Assembly: GCA_026874595.1 (NCBI GenBank)
Contig: CM049313.1
Span: 56,875,159-56,939,158 of the forward strand
Direction of reading: 5' to 3'
Source: Sipunculus nudus
Lineage: Eukaryota > Annelida > Sipuncula > Golfingiida > Sipunculidae
DNA length: 64,000 nucleotides
Shown here: positions 1-12,004 of the stretch, piece after piece
Position numbering within the stretch: position 1 is the stretch's first letter
Layout: every line of letters starts with the position of its first letter
Position numbers and translations under genes: made by a program
The notes under the pieces: generated by a model
Told to the model about the DNA's origin: nothing
The model's database searches: none
The model's input: only the letters and a program-made list of their open reading frames with translations

Positions 1-241
1 AGCCATGATAACGGTTATCACCTGATTCTGTCTGCCTTATTTTAATCAAGCTTACATACAATAATCATTGAGGGACTGAGGGAGAATCAGTATTCTATTA
101 GTACATAATCTATTATTCTTTGTATTTCCTTATAAAATATCTGGGACCCCCTCTGCTTTGTTTACAGTACTTGTCATGTCTACCTGACAACATATATGCA
201 ATAGTCACAGAGGGATGAACTCAAGAATTGATCATCTATTA

Positions 242-421
242 GGCCAAAAAAATAAAAAGTATGATTCTCAGGCACCACCCACGGCAATTATAACCCCCCA
301 CAACAAAAATTTTGATTTTTATTTTCAAAGAAGATAAAACAGCACAATTTATGTAGTGTCCACCTGCACTGATTTATGAAAAAAAGTGCCTGAGAACCAT
401 ACCCTTTTTTTTATTTTGGCC
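242..421. mobile_element. PIF/Harbinger-like MITE, short copy
   Basis: Non-coding 180-bp element. Inverted ends start GGCCAAAA and continue to a CTCAGGCAC block about 33 bp in, with a few mismatches. The flanks are TTA on both sides (239-241 and 422-424), so a 3-bp TWA target duplication is visible. GGCC-type ends plus a TTA/TAA duplication are typical of the PIF/Harbinger superfamily. It looks like an internally deleted relative of the 277-bp copy at 49247-49523, sharing the subterminal CACGGCAAT and CCTGCACTGATTT blocks. No transposase is present. Confidence 0.72.
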
Positions 422-424
422 TTA

Positions 425-1001
425 ATACATAATATTTTGTCCTTTGTATTTCCTTACCAAATATCTGGAAACTTTTCTACTTTGTTTTGCAGTACTCAGA
501 TCACTAGGCTAGAACAACATACCAGCACAATGACCACACAATAAAAACATAAAAGGAAGTGATAGTTTTGTTTACCAGTCAATTCTACCTCCATTGTTGA
601 ATCAGTCTTATCTAAACTGCATGGCTATTTTAGAATGAACCCTGCACATTTATGTGGAATCAATGTTTTTTTCAGTTTAAATGTATCCTAGTTTTGCCTT
701 GGTCTAGCGAATCCTCTTGTTAATGAATTGACCTGTATGTCTCCTTCATTATGTGTTCTAACAAAATATGTGGTATAAAACTAAATGTCCTGCCCCTATA
801 TATGTGAAAGAGTCAGCAACTTAACTGCCTTACACTAATAGCATATAATCTAAAGTTAATGGAAGTGAATCCTTGAAATAAATATATAAGTACATTATGA
901 GGCCACTGGAATAGCTGTTGATTTCCCCTTTCTTCTTCTAAATAAAAGTAGTAGTACTCAACTCTTTAGGTTGAGTACAGATATCCCTGCCATTATGACA
1001 G
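425..1001. other. gene-free AT-rich stretch
   Basis: AT-rich sequence with no repeat family or coding signal that I can recognise. It ends in a pyrimidine-containing stretch before the candidate exon at 1002. Confidence 0.5.
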
Positions 1002-1172
1002 ATATGCAGTGACTGTATGCATGGCCCACACTTATTTCCAGATGAAGTTCTGGAAAAACTTGAACAACAGCTGACATTACTGAAAACACCCTTAGTTCAG
1101 CAAAGCAGTGACAGGTGGCACTCACATCCCATCTTGGATTCACTCAACCAGTTGATAATGCTGATGGAATGA
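1002..1172 (+). CDS. candidate 3'-terminal coding exon, unknown protein
   Basis: I do not recognise this gene. After an acceptor-like CCATTATGACAG the frame is open for 56 codons to TGA at 1170-1172. The peptide starts ICSDCMHGPHLF and has a helix-like, charged and leucine-rich stretch (FPDEVLEKLEQQLTLLK) near its middle. A second frame entering from another acceptor-like AG at 969 is open for about 34 codons over the same bases (VEYRYPCHYDRY...), so the true frame is uncertain, or an indel has split one exon. No partner exon is identified upstream. Codon use looks protein-like, but chance open frames of this size are common here. If real, the rest of the gene lies before the window. Confidence 0.3.
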   Translation: MCSDCMHGPHLFPDEVLEKLEQQLTLLKTPLVQQSSDRWHSHPILDSLNQLIMLME

Positions 1173-2082
1173 CAAGTGTGATACATTATTCAGCATCAGA
1201 TAGAAAAACTTACAACTGTCCCATTTAGTCTTAGGGGCTGCTTTATGTAGTGACAATGCAGCATTCCAGTGTACTGGACAGGTCTATGGCAGAACCTATA
1301 ACTACAGAACAACCAGACCTCAAGTCCACTAGGTAAAATGGATACAGAGCATTAAATGTAGAGAAAAGATATGACCAGCAGGTAAAATTTCTTGGATCAA
1401 CTTCAATGGAAATGTAATAAAATGAATAACTTTTGTAGTATTCCAACCAGAATATTAGCATAAATTTCCTAAAATGATGACACACAGCTGCTTTGACTTT
1501 AACTGGCTGGCACAGTTACTGATCTCTTTATTATAAAATATTAAACTGTGAACAGTTTATGTTTTAACAGTTTAACAGGGTTATGAAGGATTTCCGTTCT
1601 ATCATATGTGGGCTAGTTGGAATTTCTGGCTTTGCCTGAATTATTTCTGGAACTCAAAGGATTTTAAGAATGTTATCGAGTGATCACCATCTGTGTGTCA
1701 CCTACGTCACTATTATTGCTTATGTGTACCTGACCCAGTCAGGTGTCAATAAATGATGTATGTGTACTACAAATACCTGTTAACATTAAGGCTATAGAAG
1801 GTATGGAAACAGTATAAATATTTTCCTAGTTTCTATAAATAGAGACATTTACATTTTAACATCTACTCTTCATAACATAAGTGAATGTTCAGCAAAGAAT
1901 TATTATCAAACTGAAGTTGCTGTACCATATCAGTAAGGTATTTTTAGACACCTGGCACACCTCTACCACATATTTCAGCCTTCCCCGTAGTATAGGGAGT
2001 CTTAAATAGAAGGTGATGAGCTTTTTTACATATTCATATATTGGTAAAAATTATTTGTGGAGGGACCTAAAGTTCATAATAA
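1173..2082. other. gene-free stretch, possible 3' UTR then intergenic
   Basis: AT-rich with short open frames only on the minus strand and no splice support. I see no repeat family here. Confidence 0.45.
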
Positions 2083-2303
2083 AAGTTTTTAAGCTTTTTC
2101 CCTAAAAAATCTAAGATGATGAAGTTAGCCATAAAATAAGCAAAATCCGATAGAGATTTTTTAGATGACTAATTTTTTGCCAAAAATTTGGTGATGCTAA
2201 CTCCTGCCATTTTCAAGATAGTATGGGTTAATGTACAGATGACGGCCGATGGACGACAGACAACGGATGACGCCACTCCATTGCATACGCTCACAGGTTC
2301 GCT
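2083..2303 (-). mobile_element. family B rolling-circle-like element, 5' fragment
   Basis: Read on the minus strand it begins AGCGAACCTGTGAGC at 2303, the family B 5' end. It then matches the start of the copy at 24385, including the blocks AGCTAACTCC/AGCTAGCATT, CCAAATTT and AAAAATC. The match fades near 2083 and no 3' end is found, so this is a truncated copy. Confidence 0.65.
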
Positions 2304-3067
2304 AAAAAGCCTCTGAGACTGATGTATTAGCTTCTTTATCAACAAGCTTTTAGTAAACACAGCAATGTTGACAAACGGAAAATCCATGTTACATAGGTGG
2401 TTGGCTAGTTTCAAATCACCCTTTGTGAAACTCTATTTTACCAGACTTTAGTTAAAAGATGTCAGATATTAGAAAAGCTAGGCCACTTAAATGATATCTC
2501 ACAAAATAATACGTTAACCTTGAACTCTCCTGTGTTCTCCTGTAATCATCAAACAGACCATGCAAGTGGACCTCTCAGCTATCAGATTAGATCAGAGGTC
2601 CATATCTCTATGAAATACTAACTATTAAATGAACCAGTACAAATTTGAGAAATATTCTAAAATGAATAATACTTTTGGGTAAAATCTGCATGTTCACATG
2701 CTGATATAATGTTTTTCTCCTCATGTTCTTTTAAGGAACAAGGATGCCTGCATACCATATATAAAAGATCAAAAGCTCTAATTTAGCCGAATAACTAGTA
2801 CAGATATATTTTTTAATTTAAGACTTGATCACTATACCTGGTAGGGTGGAATGTCCATAAACTTTCACGAGAATGATAAGTTTTCACATATATACTGACA
2901 AACCACACACCAAAGGTACAAGTCATGCAAAAGCATACATTTAATAATATGCCAAATAAATTACCTTAAATGTTTTGAAAGATTATTATTAAAATTGCAC
3001 TAAACCATTGTTTATACTTAATGTATAGTGAGCAGTTATCAGGATACTATATCAAATCCCTTTTTCA
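2304..3067. other. gene-free AT-rich stretch
   Basis: No repeat or gene recognised. A 29-codon open stretch near 2540-2625 has no convincing splice sites. Confidence 0.45.
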
Positions 3068-3260
3068 GTCTTGCCTAGGCAGATTTTAAACTTCCCTGGA
3101 TAATGCCAGGAAGATTTCTAACTTGCCTGGATATAGCAATTAAGGCACATTTTAAACTCACCTGGATAATGCCAGAAAGGTTTTAAACTTGCCTGGGATT
3201 GCAATCACATGTAGAGGAGTAAAAAATCTGCCTAGGTGAGATCACAATCTTGCCTAGACA
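3068..3260. repeat. family E arm: degenerate GCCTAGGCAGATTTTAAAC tandem repeat
   Basis: Repeating units of about 30-40 bp built around TTGCCT(A/G)G followed by (A/C)GATTTTAAACT. The same arrangement, in the same orientation, occurs at 59834-60094, where it ends in TGACATATATA. This copy is more decayed and has no clear TGACA terminus. It is probably a relict arm of a TGTCA...TGACA element. Confidence 0.55.
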
Positions 3261-4288
3261 AAAGCACAATTGCAATTTTGTCAACACAAATCTAAAATCA
3301 CCCTTGATTTCAATCTGGACTGTGACATGTATATTCAGAAGTATTACAGTAAACTTGGTAAGCTGCCAAGCACTTACTGTACACTATATAACAAACTCAG
3401 GCGAGCTGCCAAGCACTTACTATACAGTATACACTTTATATCAACCTCAGTCTGGGCACAGTTGCTCGAATCCCCATTTGTGGTTGAAACGGACGAAAAT
3501 GCACTATATAAGAGTATATAGTAATGCCTCATGTAGTTACATACAAAGATAGCATGTATCACTTTAGAGGCGTAACATGCAATGTTTCTTCCCATTTCCC
3601 CCCGAAATATAAAGTCGAACGGCTGTGGTTTTGGGGTGCTGTACATTCTGTGTATGTTATTTTCAGCCCCTGACTAAAGAACTACAGTTGGCAGCAGTGA
3701 CTTTTCAGCACCTAACTAAGATGTCAACATAAATAACAGGGCACAAGCCTGGACTATCAGCAGATACTTTATATAGGTATGTTAACAAGAAGTACTGTAG
3801 CTAAAAGACCTGAGGTGGGGACCAACAGCTTGTCAGGGTAAAAAAATGACAACACACTGGCACTGTAATACAATGGTCAAAAACAGATCTGTAAAAGAAC
3901 AATAGTTTATTATCAGGATAATAAATATACTTCACAATAAGTTTGTTGGGTATGTGTGTTTACCTGCCACTCAGTCAAAGAACTGTACAACTTTTCTTTT
4001 ACAACTGCACAGTGTTTCCTCCATATGAGACACTTGTGTTGACTAAATGCTTTGCTAACAGGACTTTTCAGAGGAACTTTATGGCTACACTCCTGATACA
4101 ATTGAATAGCACCATATTTTACAATACTCTTGTTTGACATCCACTGCTTCCAAGGATAATATAGGTACTCTCATAAAGTTAACCTGCACTCAATCAAGTC
4201 CCACCTGCTAATCAGTAAAGAAGCACTAAAGTTAATAAACCTGGAGCAAAGTCTATGTGCAGCACAAATACTGATTTACCATATTTAA
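3261..4288. other. gene-free stretch
   Basis: Overlapping short open frames in several phases near 3270-3650 and 3913-4140 lack splice or family support. A short imperfect direct duplication (AGCTGCCAAGCACTTACT at about 3361 and 3405) is present. Confidence 0.45.
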
Positions 4289-4355
4289 ACAAGGGACCTA
4301 TGGGTCACTGTGCTCAGCTGACGTTAACCTTTAAGGTAAAAATCTAAAATAATAT

Positions 4356-4592
4356 CTAATAGAGATAAAGTGTAAGAGGAAGAGGTAATAAAGGCCATGG
4401 TTGGTTTATATGATTGGTTTGTATTGATGAGCAAGAAATTGTTGCAAAAAATATTTTGTGACCTGACCATGTGTTTCCTAATGTTGAAACTAAAGCATGT
4501 GAGCAGTTTGTGAACAAATGATCTGTACTACTACCATGATCATTAGTTGGTTTTTCGATTAACTGTTGACATTTCAGTGGTTTACACATTTG
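4356..4592 (-). pseudogene. EEP (AP-endonuclease-like) domain fragment inside A1
   Basis: The minus-strand frame reads LKCQQLIEKPTND, then LFTNCSHALVSTL and GHKIFFATI. It aligns by eye with the better-preserved copy at 38085-38549 (FKCQQLVREPTND, TIDLVFTN, SDHKLLLTTI). These are the C-terminal motifs of the exonuclease-endonuclease-phosphatase fold used by CR1/L2-type retrotransposons and by Helentrons. The final SDH motif has decayed to SGH, so catalytic function is lost. The frame is short and ends in low-complexity sequence; it is a relic, not a gene. Its position just inside the 3' end matches that in A3. Confidence 0.6.
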
Positions 4593-5157
4593 TTCAATTG
4601 CATCTATTTTTTTGTATAAAATATATTATTAAATATATATATGTATTTTTTAGTCACATCAATTATTTTCTAATTTAAGTTTATATTTCTATACATTTCC
4701 AATTTAACATATATATCTGAATATAAAAGTTGATTCATAATTCTCAATTGCATCATCATAAATCTCAATCTTGTCAGATAACACCACATCATGCATACAA
4801 ATGTTTATTTATTTTTTACCACAAAAATATATCTTTTAAATCTGCAAAACAATAAATATCTAAAAAAATACTTGATTTAGATTTCACAATTTTTAATTGT
4901 GTCTTTATTTATCCATAATGTGCTTCATATTTTATAATAATTTAAGCATACTGACGGGTTCATTTATATTTGTTAAAAAAGAAAATTTATTTCTTTAAAA
5001 ATGCTACATTACACAAAATAGCATCTTCTGGATTACACCTTGAATTATTTTTTCAAGGAAAGTTTTTGCATATCGGAGTGGAAACAGCATTACAATTAAG
5101 GAGATACAGTGAAAACAATAACAATTACTGCATAACACTTGGTGGGTTGTGTTTGGG

Positions 5158-5190
5158 GCGGGGGGGGGGGGGGAGGGGGGGGGGAGGGGG
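5158..5190. repeat. G-rich homopolymer run
   Basis: Nearly pure G with two single A interruptions, lying inside element A1. Proline-rich open frames predicted on the opposite strand are artefacts of this tract. Confidence 0.9.
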
Positions 5191-6076
5191 ATGATTGGGG
5201 TGGTGATATGAGAATAACTGTACACCTGTCACAGCAGGGGATCTCCCCCAGTGACTGTAACAAATCAGAATCTCTGGCATAGCTGATTTCCAGTGACCTG
5301 GAGTGGGACCCTGCATCTGTAATCAAAGTAAGTGACTACAGAAAAAAAAATTAATAACTAGCTTAATTTTCAAGCTTTTATTTTCAAATTTGAGATTTAG
5401 ACAAACTAAATATTTATGTTTACATGCTGTGAAAATTAAATCAATGGTGCTTACAGGAAAAAAACGTGCCATGGTCAAATTTGGGCAAAATTTAAGGTAC
5501 TGATTTTTTTTTATGCTAATAACTTAAAAAATTTACAAAATTCAGATCTAATTTTTGGTAAACAATTGAATCCTAATTAAACATAGTTATATACTTGAGA
5601 AAATAGACCCTAGTTTCAAAATTGTTCATGTTAAGTGAGTTATTATTTTTCCTGATTTTTTACAAAGTCCATTATATTTGGGCCCATAACTTAAAGAATT
5701 TATACTTTACAGACTTAATTTCTGGCATGTACATAGGAAGTATATATAGGAATATTTATGGTAAATATGAGGAAAAACAGATGAGTGGTTTTGATATAAG
5801 GCAGTCCTGAAGTGTGAAAATAAGATTTTAATAAAAAAATTGAGGTTTTTCCTTAATTTCTCAAAGGAATGAAGTCGCAAAGACCAAGTTTTCGGCTTGG
5901 TAGGAGATCTTGGGGACATCTAACATTATGCTGAATTTTGGATTCCTAGGTCTTACGGTTTCAAAACGTGCCACATCTACGGACGGACGGACGGACAGAC
6001 GGACGGACGGCCAGACGGACGGACGACGGACAATGGACCACGACTATAGCTCAGATGACTTATAGTCAGCTGAGCT

Positions 6077-8446
6077 AAAAACTCCTAAATTTAACAGACT
6101 CTTAATGCATTTTATCTTATTTGATCTAGTTTTTACATTATATGCTTATTAAAGATCTTGCACTCTATCATCTCACGGCGTCTAGATTAAATAACTGAAT
6201 TTTATATTGTACAGCAAACCTGAGTATTATACATTCTTTACATTTTATTGTGGCACTTTATAAATCTAATAAACTGTTAAACTGGTGCCACATCCTGGCA
6301 GCACACTTCCTTAACTTACTACTAGCAAGTGTAACAATTAAGGCATTGATACTTACACAGCACTTGAATCAACACTTTTTCTAATGAAATCTGGGACATC
6401 TAAAGTTAAACAGAGCACAACTGTCTTTACTGCTTCAGCCAATCAAGGAGCTTGTATCAAAAGCTCAGCTTTCACTGCATCAGGGTAATCTGATTGGTGT
6501 AGATTCTAGTCCTGAACTCTCATAGGCAGAAACAACAGCACTTTAAAAACACCTGGTAATTGTAAAATTCAAATGTAAAGAACATGTTTTATATAGGAAT
6601 CTGAAAGCTGCCAAGGTTTTTAAGAACAGATAACCTGGAACACATAAAGCCACTGGTGAGTTTGAAGCTGTCTTCACAGTTCCTTAATATCTATATTTAT
6701 GTATCATGGCTTTTTAAATAAAATCAGGCCGAGCTCTTGTTACCTGACCCGAACTTTGACTGAAATTAGCCTTGTAGGGTACTATGATCTATGCATAGGC
6801 CTATATGTCTAATGAACGAAAGGAACAAAAGCCTCTTTGCTAAAGCAAAAATTACTGTTAATCTGCCTGTTATACATAACATAGATACAATTCAGACATG
6901 TCCCTTAAAGCTGACAATCCTTCATGGGCTCAGATGTAAGACTCTTACGCTGTATGTCATAGAAGTAAATTAAACGTTCCACCAACTTCCTTTGAAAGGC
7001 CCGACTCTGTGAGATATATTGAAAGAACATACAAGGCAGGGCAGATGTCCCACACGCCAAGGTTCATTTTACTTCTATGTACCTTTGAACTCGACATTTG
7101 AAGGCCTGATCAAACACACATAATTAACCCTCTAAATTAATGCTTAACTCGGACTCTGGTGTTCTCATAGCAAGTCAAGTCACATAAAGCCTCACTTTTC
7201 TAGCTCAAGACTTGTTTCAATTTATAACTCATTTAAATGTTATGTTTATCTTGATTTAAACTCTAGTATTATTTTTTAATAAACCTTCAAGAATTAAAGC
7301 TTAAAGTTTTAAAATCATATCAACTGTGAAATGTCTGAAATTTAAACTTTTTCCCAAGTTTGTCTTTTTCATTCATGTCCTTACACCTTTTATAATGATC
7401 CAGTGATAATGAGTTAATAGGAGGGGTGCAAATCAAATAGACATATCACCATGCTGTGCAGCTTTATAAAAACAAAAACAAAAACAAAAATTTTCTCCTT
7501 GATCTGAAATTTCAGATATATACATCAGAAAAAAAAACTATTTATTTTTAAGTTATACACACACATTTTGCCCCTGTATGGTGAGAAGTAGACTATATAG
7601 GTTTAGAATGACAGGTATATTACCAGCACCTGATCATAATGTGGTCCACTTACAATTCACCAGAGGACACAAATCAGTGAACAAGCCGAGGGTAGCAGAA
7701 GTCAGGGTATAACGCCCCACTGAGCAAGGGGGTGACCTCAATGTGTCCGGGAGGTGATATTTTGAATTCTATGACTCCCAGTTTATTATATATCCCCACT
7801 GACCATACATGTGACTGTTGACTGCATCAGAATTCAGAAATGGTTTAAGCATGTACATGTGAAAACTATTGTGGATTCACAGTTCACCATTAAACCTGTG
7901 GCTAACTGTTTTTCCGACCGTTACAAATAATAACATAATTTTGTTAATTATATACTTTACAAGCTACAAAAGTGAACATTACTGGACAGGTATTAGGCTA
8001 TATGTAGTTTTGGAACTTTGCATAGCAAGACAGACTGATTCTTTAAACATTTAAAAATTCAAACACACACACACTCCCAAGGTCTTTTAATTATAATGAA
8101 AGAGAAGAATTAATTAACTTCCAATCACATAACTCGCATGCTGTGTTAATTAAAATAAAGAGGAAATTCTGTTCATCATATATATTGCAATATTAATTAA
8201 GCCTGACCAGAAAGTCCAAAAATAATTTTATCATCAACTGATATGGACACCACGTGGTTTTTAAAGCACCATACTCCCAATACATATATTGCCAAAAGGT
8301 GACCTAATAAGAGCTTAAAGGTACTTAAAATGTAATGAAATCTGTCAAAATATAGGTCAGCATAACGGACTGATAGGCCAGCTGGTCCTGGTATTGTTGG
8401 CCACAAGAGGACTGTCCACCCAGTGATGTTTGCTCTCTATTTACAG
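6077..8446. other. gene-free stretch
   Basis: Mostly AT-rich. An (AAAAAC)n tract lies near 7470-7493. A strong pyrimidine tract ending TTTACAG occurs at 8427-8446. No repeat family is recognised. Several short open frames on both strands (for example 8197-8522 minus) have no family match and are most likely chance. Confidence 0.45.
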
Positions 8447-8700
8447 AGTGCTCCTGGGGCTGTTTGAGGACAAATACTGCTAACAGAGAAAAGGATGGGA
8501 GGGCAGTGAGATTATTACGCATGCAGAATCAAAGTAAACAGACAATATTCATGTATTCCACTCTAGCTATGGGTAGTAATGTTTCACAACCTTTTGTTAT
8601 ATATGACAAGTCCTTGAGGAAAGAGAGGAAATGGCTCCCTGAAGGTTATCTGGTATTTTTTACCCTGGGACCAGTTACTGTGTTCATGTTTATGGTATAG
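8447..8700 (+). CDS. candidate terminal coding exon, unknown protein
   Basis: I do not recognise the product. A strong acceptor (TGCTCTCTATTTACAG) ends at 8446. With two bases completing a split codon, the frame is then open for 83 codons to TAG at 8698-8700. The peptide includes RLLRMQNQSKQTIFMYSTL and KSLRKERKWLPEGYLVFF, then a hydrophobic end (TLGPVTVFMFMV) that could be a short membrane segment. The opposite strand has its own acceptor-like site and open frame over the same bases (about 8325-8500), so direction is not certain. No donor exon has been matched. Only the acceptor raises it above the many chance frames of similar length. Confidence 0.3.
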
Positions 8701-9714
8701 AAATCATATTTAATTTTTTTTGGTTAAATATCAATTATTACTGCTATAAAACTGATTATTGATAAGAAGAATAAGTAAATTTAAAATTGATAGAATACTG
8801 ATGTGCAGTTTATATAGAGAATTAGACAAATTCTTGGTATTTATATTTACAACTACAGGTCTATTTAATGTTGAAAGGAATTTGAATATATAAGCAAAAT
8901 TAGAAAAAGGTTTCAAGCAAAATGAAATGTTTGAAGGTAGAAATAATGAATATTTATTTAGAAGTCAGTATCCATTTTAAGTGGATATTTGTAGAATTAA
9001 AAATACTGAATTCCATTTTGTAGTTATACACACTGTGTACTTTTAATTCTTAACAAGTTCATGGAGGTACAGTTAGGGTAATTATATCATTTATGTACCA
9101 GATGAGAACGGTAGAAAAAAATCACTCTATGAAAGCTGATACACTCAGATTTGACAAGAAGCTATAAATTAATTAGCAAAAAAAAATAGTATGTGTGCAC
9201 ACTTAATACGGTTGTGACTGGATTTGGACACTGATGTCCTGGCCACACAAAGCTGTGTTCTGCATGGCTTCTGTAATAGGACCCTTCAGACAAATCTGTT
9301 TATGGTCATGGGCCAAATAATGCTTTCACAATCCTCAGCTGAATTGTGCCTTAAGGGATGAAGCACTTGGTTGTGATATGCCTTGAGGGAGGGATTCTAA
9401 ATGAACAAAGGACAGAGACACTGCGTCTTGATCATGTATGCTACCCTCACTACTTAAACATGTATTCTACTGCAGAGCAATAAAACCATATGTAAACAGT
9501 AAATCAAAAACTTCACATAAAATCATCTCCATGAATCATAGATTTTCTTTAAACAAGGCCTACAGGTCTAATGCAAACCTGTGCAAAGATTGGGAGTATG
9601 AATGTTTATTTTTAAAATTTAATATTGATCCTCTCATGTCCTGCACATCTGCCTTAGTCACTATGATTTTAGCCATATGGCCATTCTGGACCTGTACGTT
9701 TCCGACTAGGACAT
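8701..9714. other. gene-free AT-rich stretch
   Basis: No recognised gene or repeat. A 93-codon frame near 9438-9719 has no splice or family support. Confidence 0.45.
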
Positions 9715-10158
9715 TTTAAAACTCGGATTATCAGTCAGGATATTTCGGATATGTTCTTTTTGCCAGGGAGGGATATTGGGACAGATGAACGGACAATTTG
9801 GCAGCATGGTTTCTGATGAGAACATTTTAAAGTGTTTCTTGGCTTTTTCCCAATAAAATCTAAGAACAAGCTCCTTTTTTAGCCTTGGTATTGAGTCACA
9901 CCTATGAGTGCATCCTGGCAATGGAGGCTCAGCTTTCCCCCAGGTCAAGGGAACCTAATGTGCCACATGTAACCGCCTCACTGGCTCTTACAGACTGAAA
10001 CTTACCACTGGCTCTTTCATACTGAAACTTCACCTGTTGGCAAATCTGAAATGGTTGGCAGTCTGACGGTTTCTGACTTACAGCCATGGACGGTGGATGG
10101 CCAGCCATGGACGGCGGATGGACGCTGCCACCCTATCGCATAAGCTCACAGGTTGGCT
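9715..10158 (-). mobile_element. family B rolling-circle-like element, 5' fragment
   Basis: Minus strand: starts AGCCAACCTGTGAGCTTATG at 10158, one mismatch from the B consensus, in a T-rich flank. It continues with CCGTCCATGGCTG, which is also present in B2 near 51020, then TTAGATTTTAT, AAAAAGC and GCCAAATTGTCC blocks shared with 52865-52950. The 3' half is missing. Confidence 0.6.
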
Positions 10159-11581
10159 AAAAAAAAAAACTTTTGGGGACTGCAAATCTGATCCAAAATT
10201 CACTACAGTGACTGCACCATAACAGTTTGATCCCTCTTAGAGCAAATCACTGACTGTATGGTTGAGATTTACCCCCCCCCTCTCTCTGACAGCAAAGCAC
10301 TGACTGTAATGATACTGACACAATTTTGCTTACTTTAACAGCACATGGCACTGCATGATTGGAAGGTGGAGGTTTGCTCTCTTTGAGAGTGTGACACTGT
10401 CAGAGTGAGCACAGCACTGACTCTATGGTGACAGTTAGTTTGCTCTCTTTAAGAGCATGGCACTGTCTGGTTGCTGGATGGAAGACAGCTCTTCTGCTGT
10501 TCACGATTTTGATTATATGCACCTGTGCTGAAGTGACTCATAGCCTGGTTTTGTTTACTTGTCCTGAGCTTGGTGTTAAACAATGGTCATTGATTAATCA
10601 ATAAGACTGTAGATTTGAAGGTTGTTGGGTGAGTCAACCCCAGATACACACACACACACACATCTCACACTATCAGGTCTGCATGAATCATACCTACACT
10701 CACGAGTTTACATACATCATCAAAAGGACTGATCTATCTCAGCATTAGTAGTTTAAGCCAGCAAATGTATGTTTGTTTGGAGAATGATCTCATGAACATT
10801 AACAGATCATACCTGTAGTACCATGCACAACAAAATCTCTAAGAGATGAATGTTAGTAAGTCAAATACACTGTCCTTGTGGTAATGTGTGAAGTTTCAGG
10901 TCCCTGTGATAATATCAATATTTTGATTTTCACCACAGAAGACCTGTTTATGTGTAACCTCTCCACAGTTTATTTTTCATCTCCTTGATTTAAAATATAA
11001 CAAGGGTTTACAGATAATTCCACAGTGGTATTAACCATATTTCACATAACAACAGGCTCTTATTATCTATCTATAATTAGTAATAATGTTAAATAGTGTG
11101 TCAGATAAAAAATTACTATATGCTGATTTATCAAATTCCAGCTACTTTAGGTTAAACAATTCACTTAAAAACTTTTCATATTTCACAAAACCTGTTCAAT
11201 ATAACAGGTCAATCATTAAAGTGATAACACAACAGTCCAAATAGTAGGGTCTCATAAAGGCGGGGGGGGGGGGGGGGGGGGGAATCAACACTCTGATACA
11301 GGCAAACAAATGTAGACTTTTATTAATATTTCTTCATTTAATATTAATGCACAAGTAGAAGAAAGAAAATTGTGCCAGACACAAAATAAGGTACTGCTTT
11401 TCTGTATTAAGCATCACAGTGCATGTATTATTCTATTTCCCATATTTTTATGTCATAGACCCCTGTAGCCCCCTCTAAAAACATCCTTGGGTGAACACCC
11501 TTTTCCTAGTCAGCTGGCCCAGAGGACAGAAGTCTGTTGCTCCTCAAAACAGAGAGCTACTGACCTAACTATACCCTGAAG
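10159..11581. other. gene-free stretch with G21 tract
   Basis: At 10180-10480 short phrases such as AGCA(A/C)AGCACTGACT and TTTGCTCTCTTT recur at irregular spacing, a decayed tandem repeat. (CA)n lies at 10645-10662. A pure run of 21 G lies at 11262-11282. No coding region recognised. Confidence 0.5.
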
Positions 11582-11716
11582 TCACTTGGATATCAGTACA
11601 ATGTGTACAAGTTGATTGATATGACCCGTCTCAGTAAAGCCAAGTGGTACATTATTGCACAACTAGTACTCAAGAGCTGTGTGTTGAGAAGTGTCAGTGA
11701 CAAGTTAGTACATTAA
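11582..11716 (+). CDS. candidate terminal coding exon, unknown protein
   Basis: I do not recognise the product. A branch-point-like CTAAC and a weak acceptor (ACCCTGAAG) precede a frame open for 44 codons to TAA at 11714-11716. The peptide starts SLGYQYNVYKLIDMTRL and continues AKWYIIAQLVLKSCVLR; it looks protein-like in composition. No upstream exon has been paired with it. The stretch is short enough to be chance. Confidence 0.22.
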   Translation, partial: SLGYQYNVYKLIDMTRLSKAKWYIIAQLVLKSCVLRSVSDKLVH

Positions 11717-12004
11717 CAGGTACTTCAGGCCTGAACAGATTAATCATGGCCGCCTACTTCACTTCTTGGTCGAGGTACATCAACCTCAAACAATTTTTTT
11801 CACTCACAGTCTCTATATAAACTTGGCTTACTTATGTCTGACCCTTTTTGTCTGGCCTTTTTGTTTTAAACAGAGGCAGGTCTAGTTGTGGATTTGAGGT
11901 GAATAGGTGCAACCTGAAAGTGCAATGATGTACAATGAAAATTACTACTTTGTGATGAATTGGGTAAGGTCATTAAGTAATTCAATAGGTGTAAATGGTT
12001 CATG

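Larger units (their letters stand above)
4289..6076 (-). mobile_element. family A rolling-circle-like element, copy A1
   Basis: On the minus strand it starts AGCTCAGCTGACTATAAGTC at 6076, a near-perfect hairpin closed by CTGAGCTA. A GGAC/GTCC array follows (5983-6031), and the element ends at 4289 with the GACCCATAGGTCCCTTGT-type terminus. The inner 3' repeat (CAGCTGAGC-like) is the inverted partner of the 5' end. Both flanks carry T-rich sequence on the element strand, as expected for insertion into a T run. Length is 1.8 kb, shorter than A3 and A4, so it is internally deleted. A pure G run at 5158-5190 interrupts it. It holds an EEP remnant near the 3' end. Confidence 0.62.

Noticed and set aside
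5004-5326. Proline-rich minus-strand frames
   Set aside because: They are produced by a G homopolymer tract inside a transposable element.
9438-9719. 93-codon plus-strand frame
   Set aside because: No splice sites or family match. In AT-rich 64 kb, dozens of frames of 60-90 codons are expected by chance.
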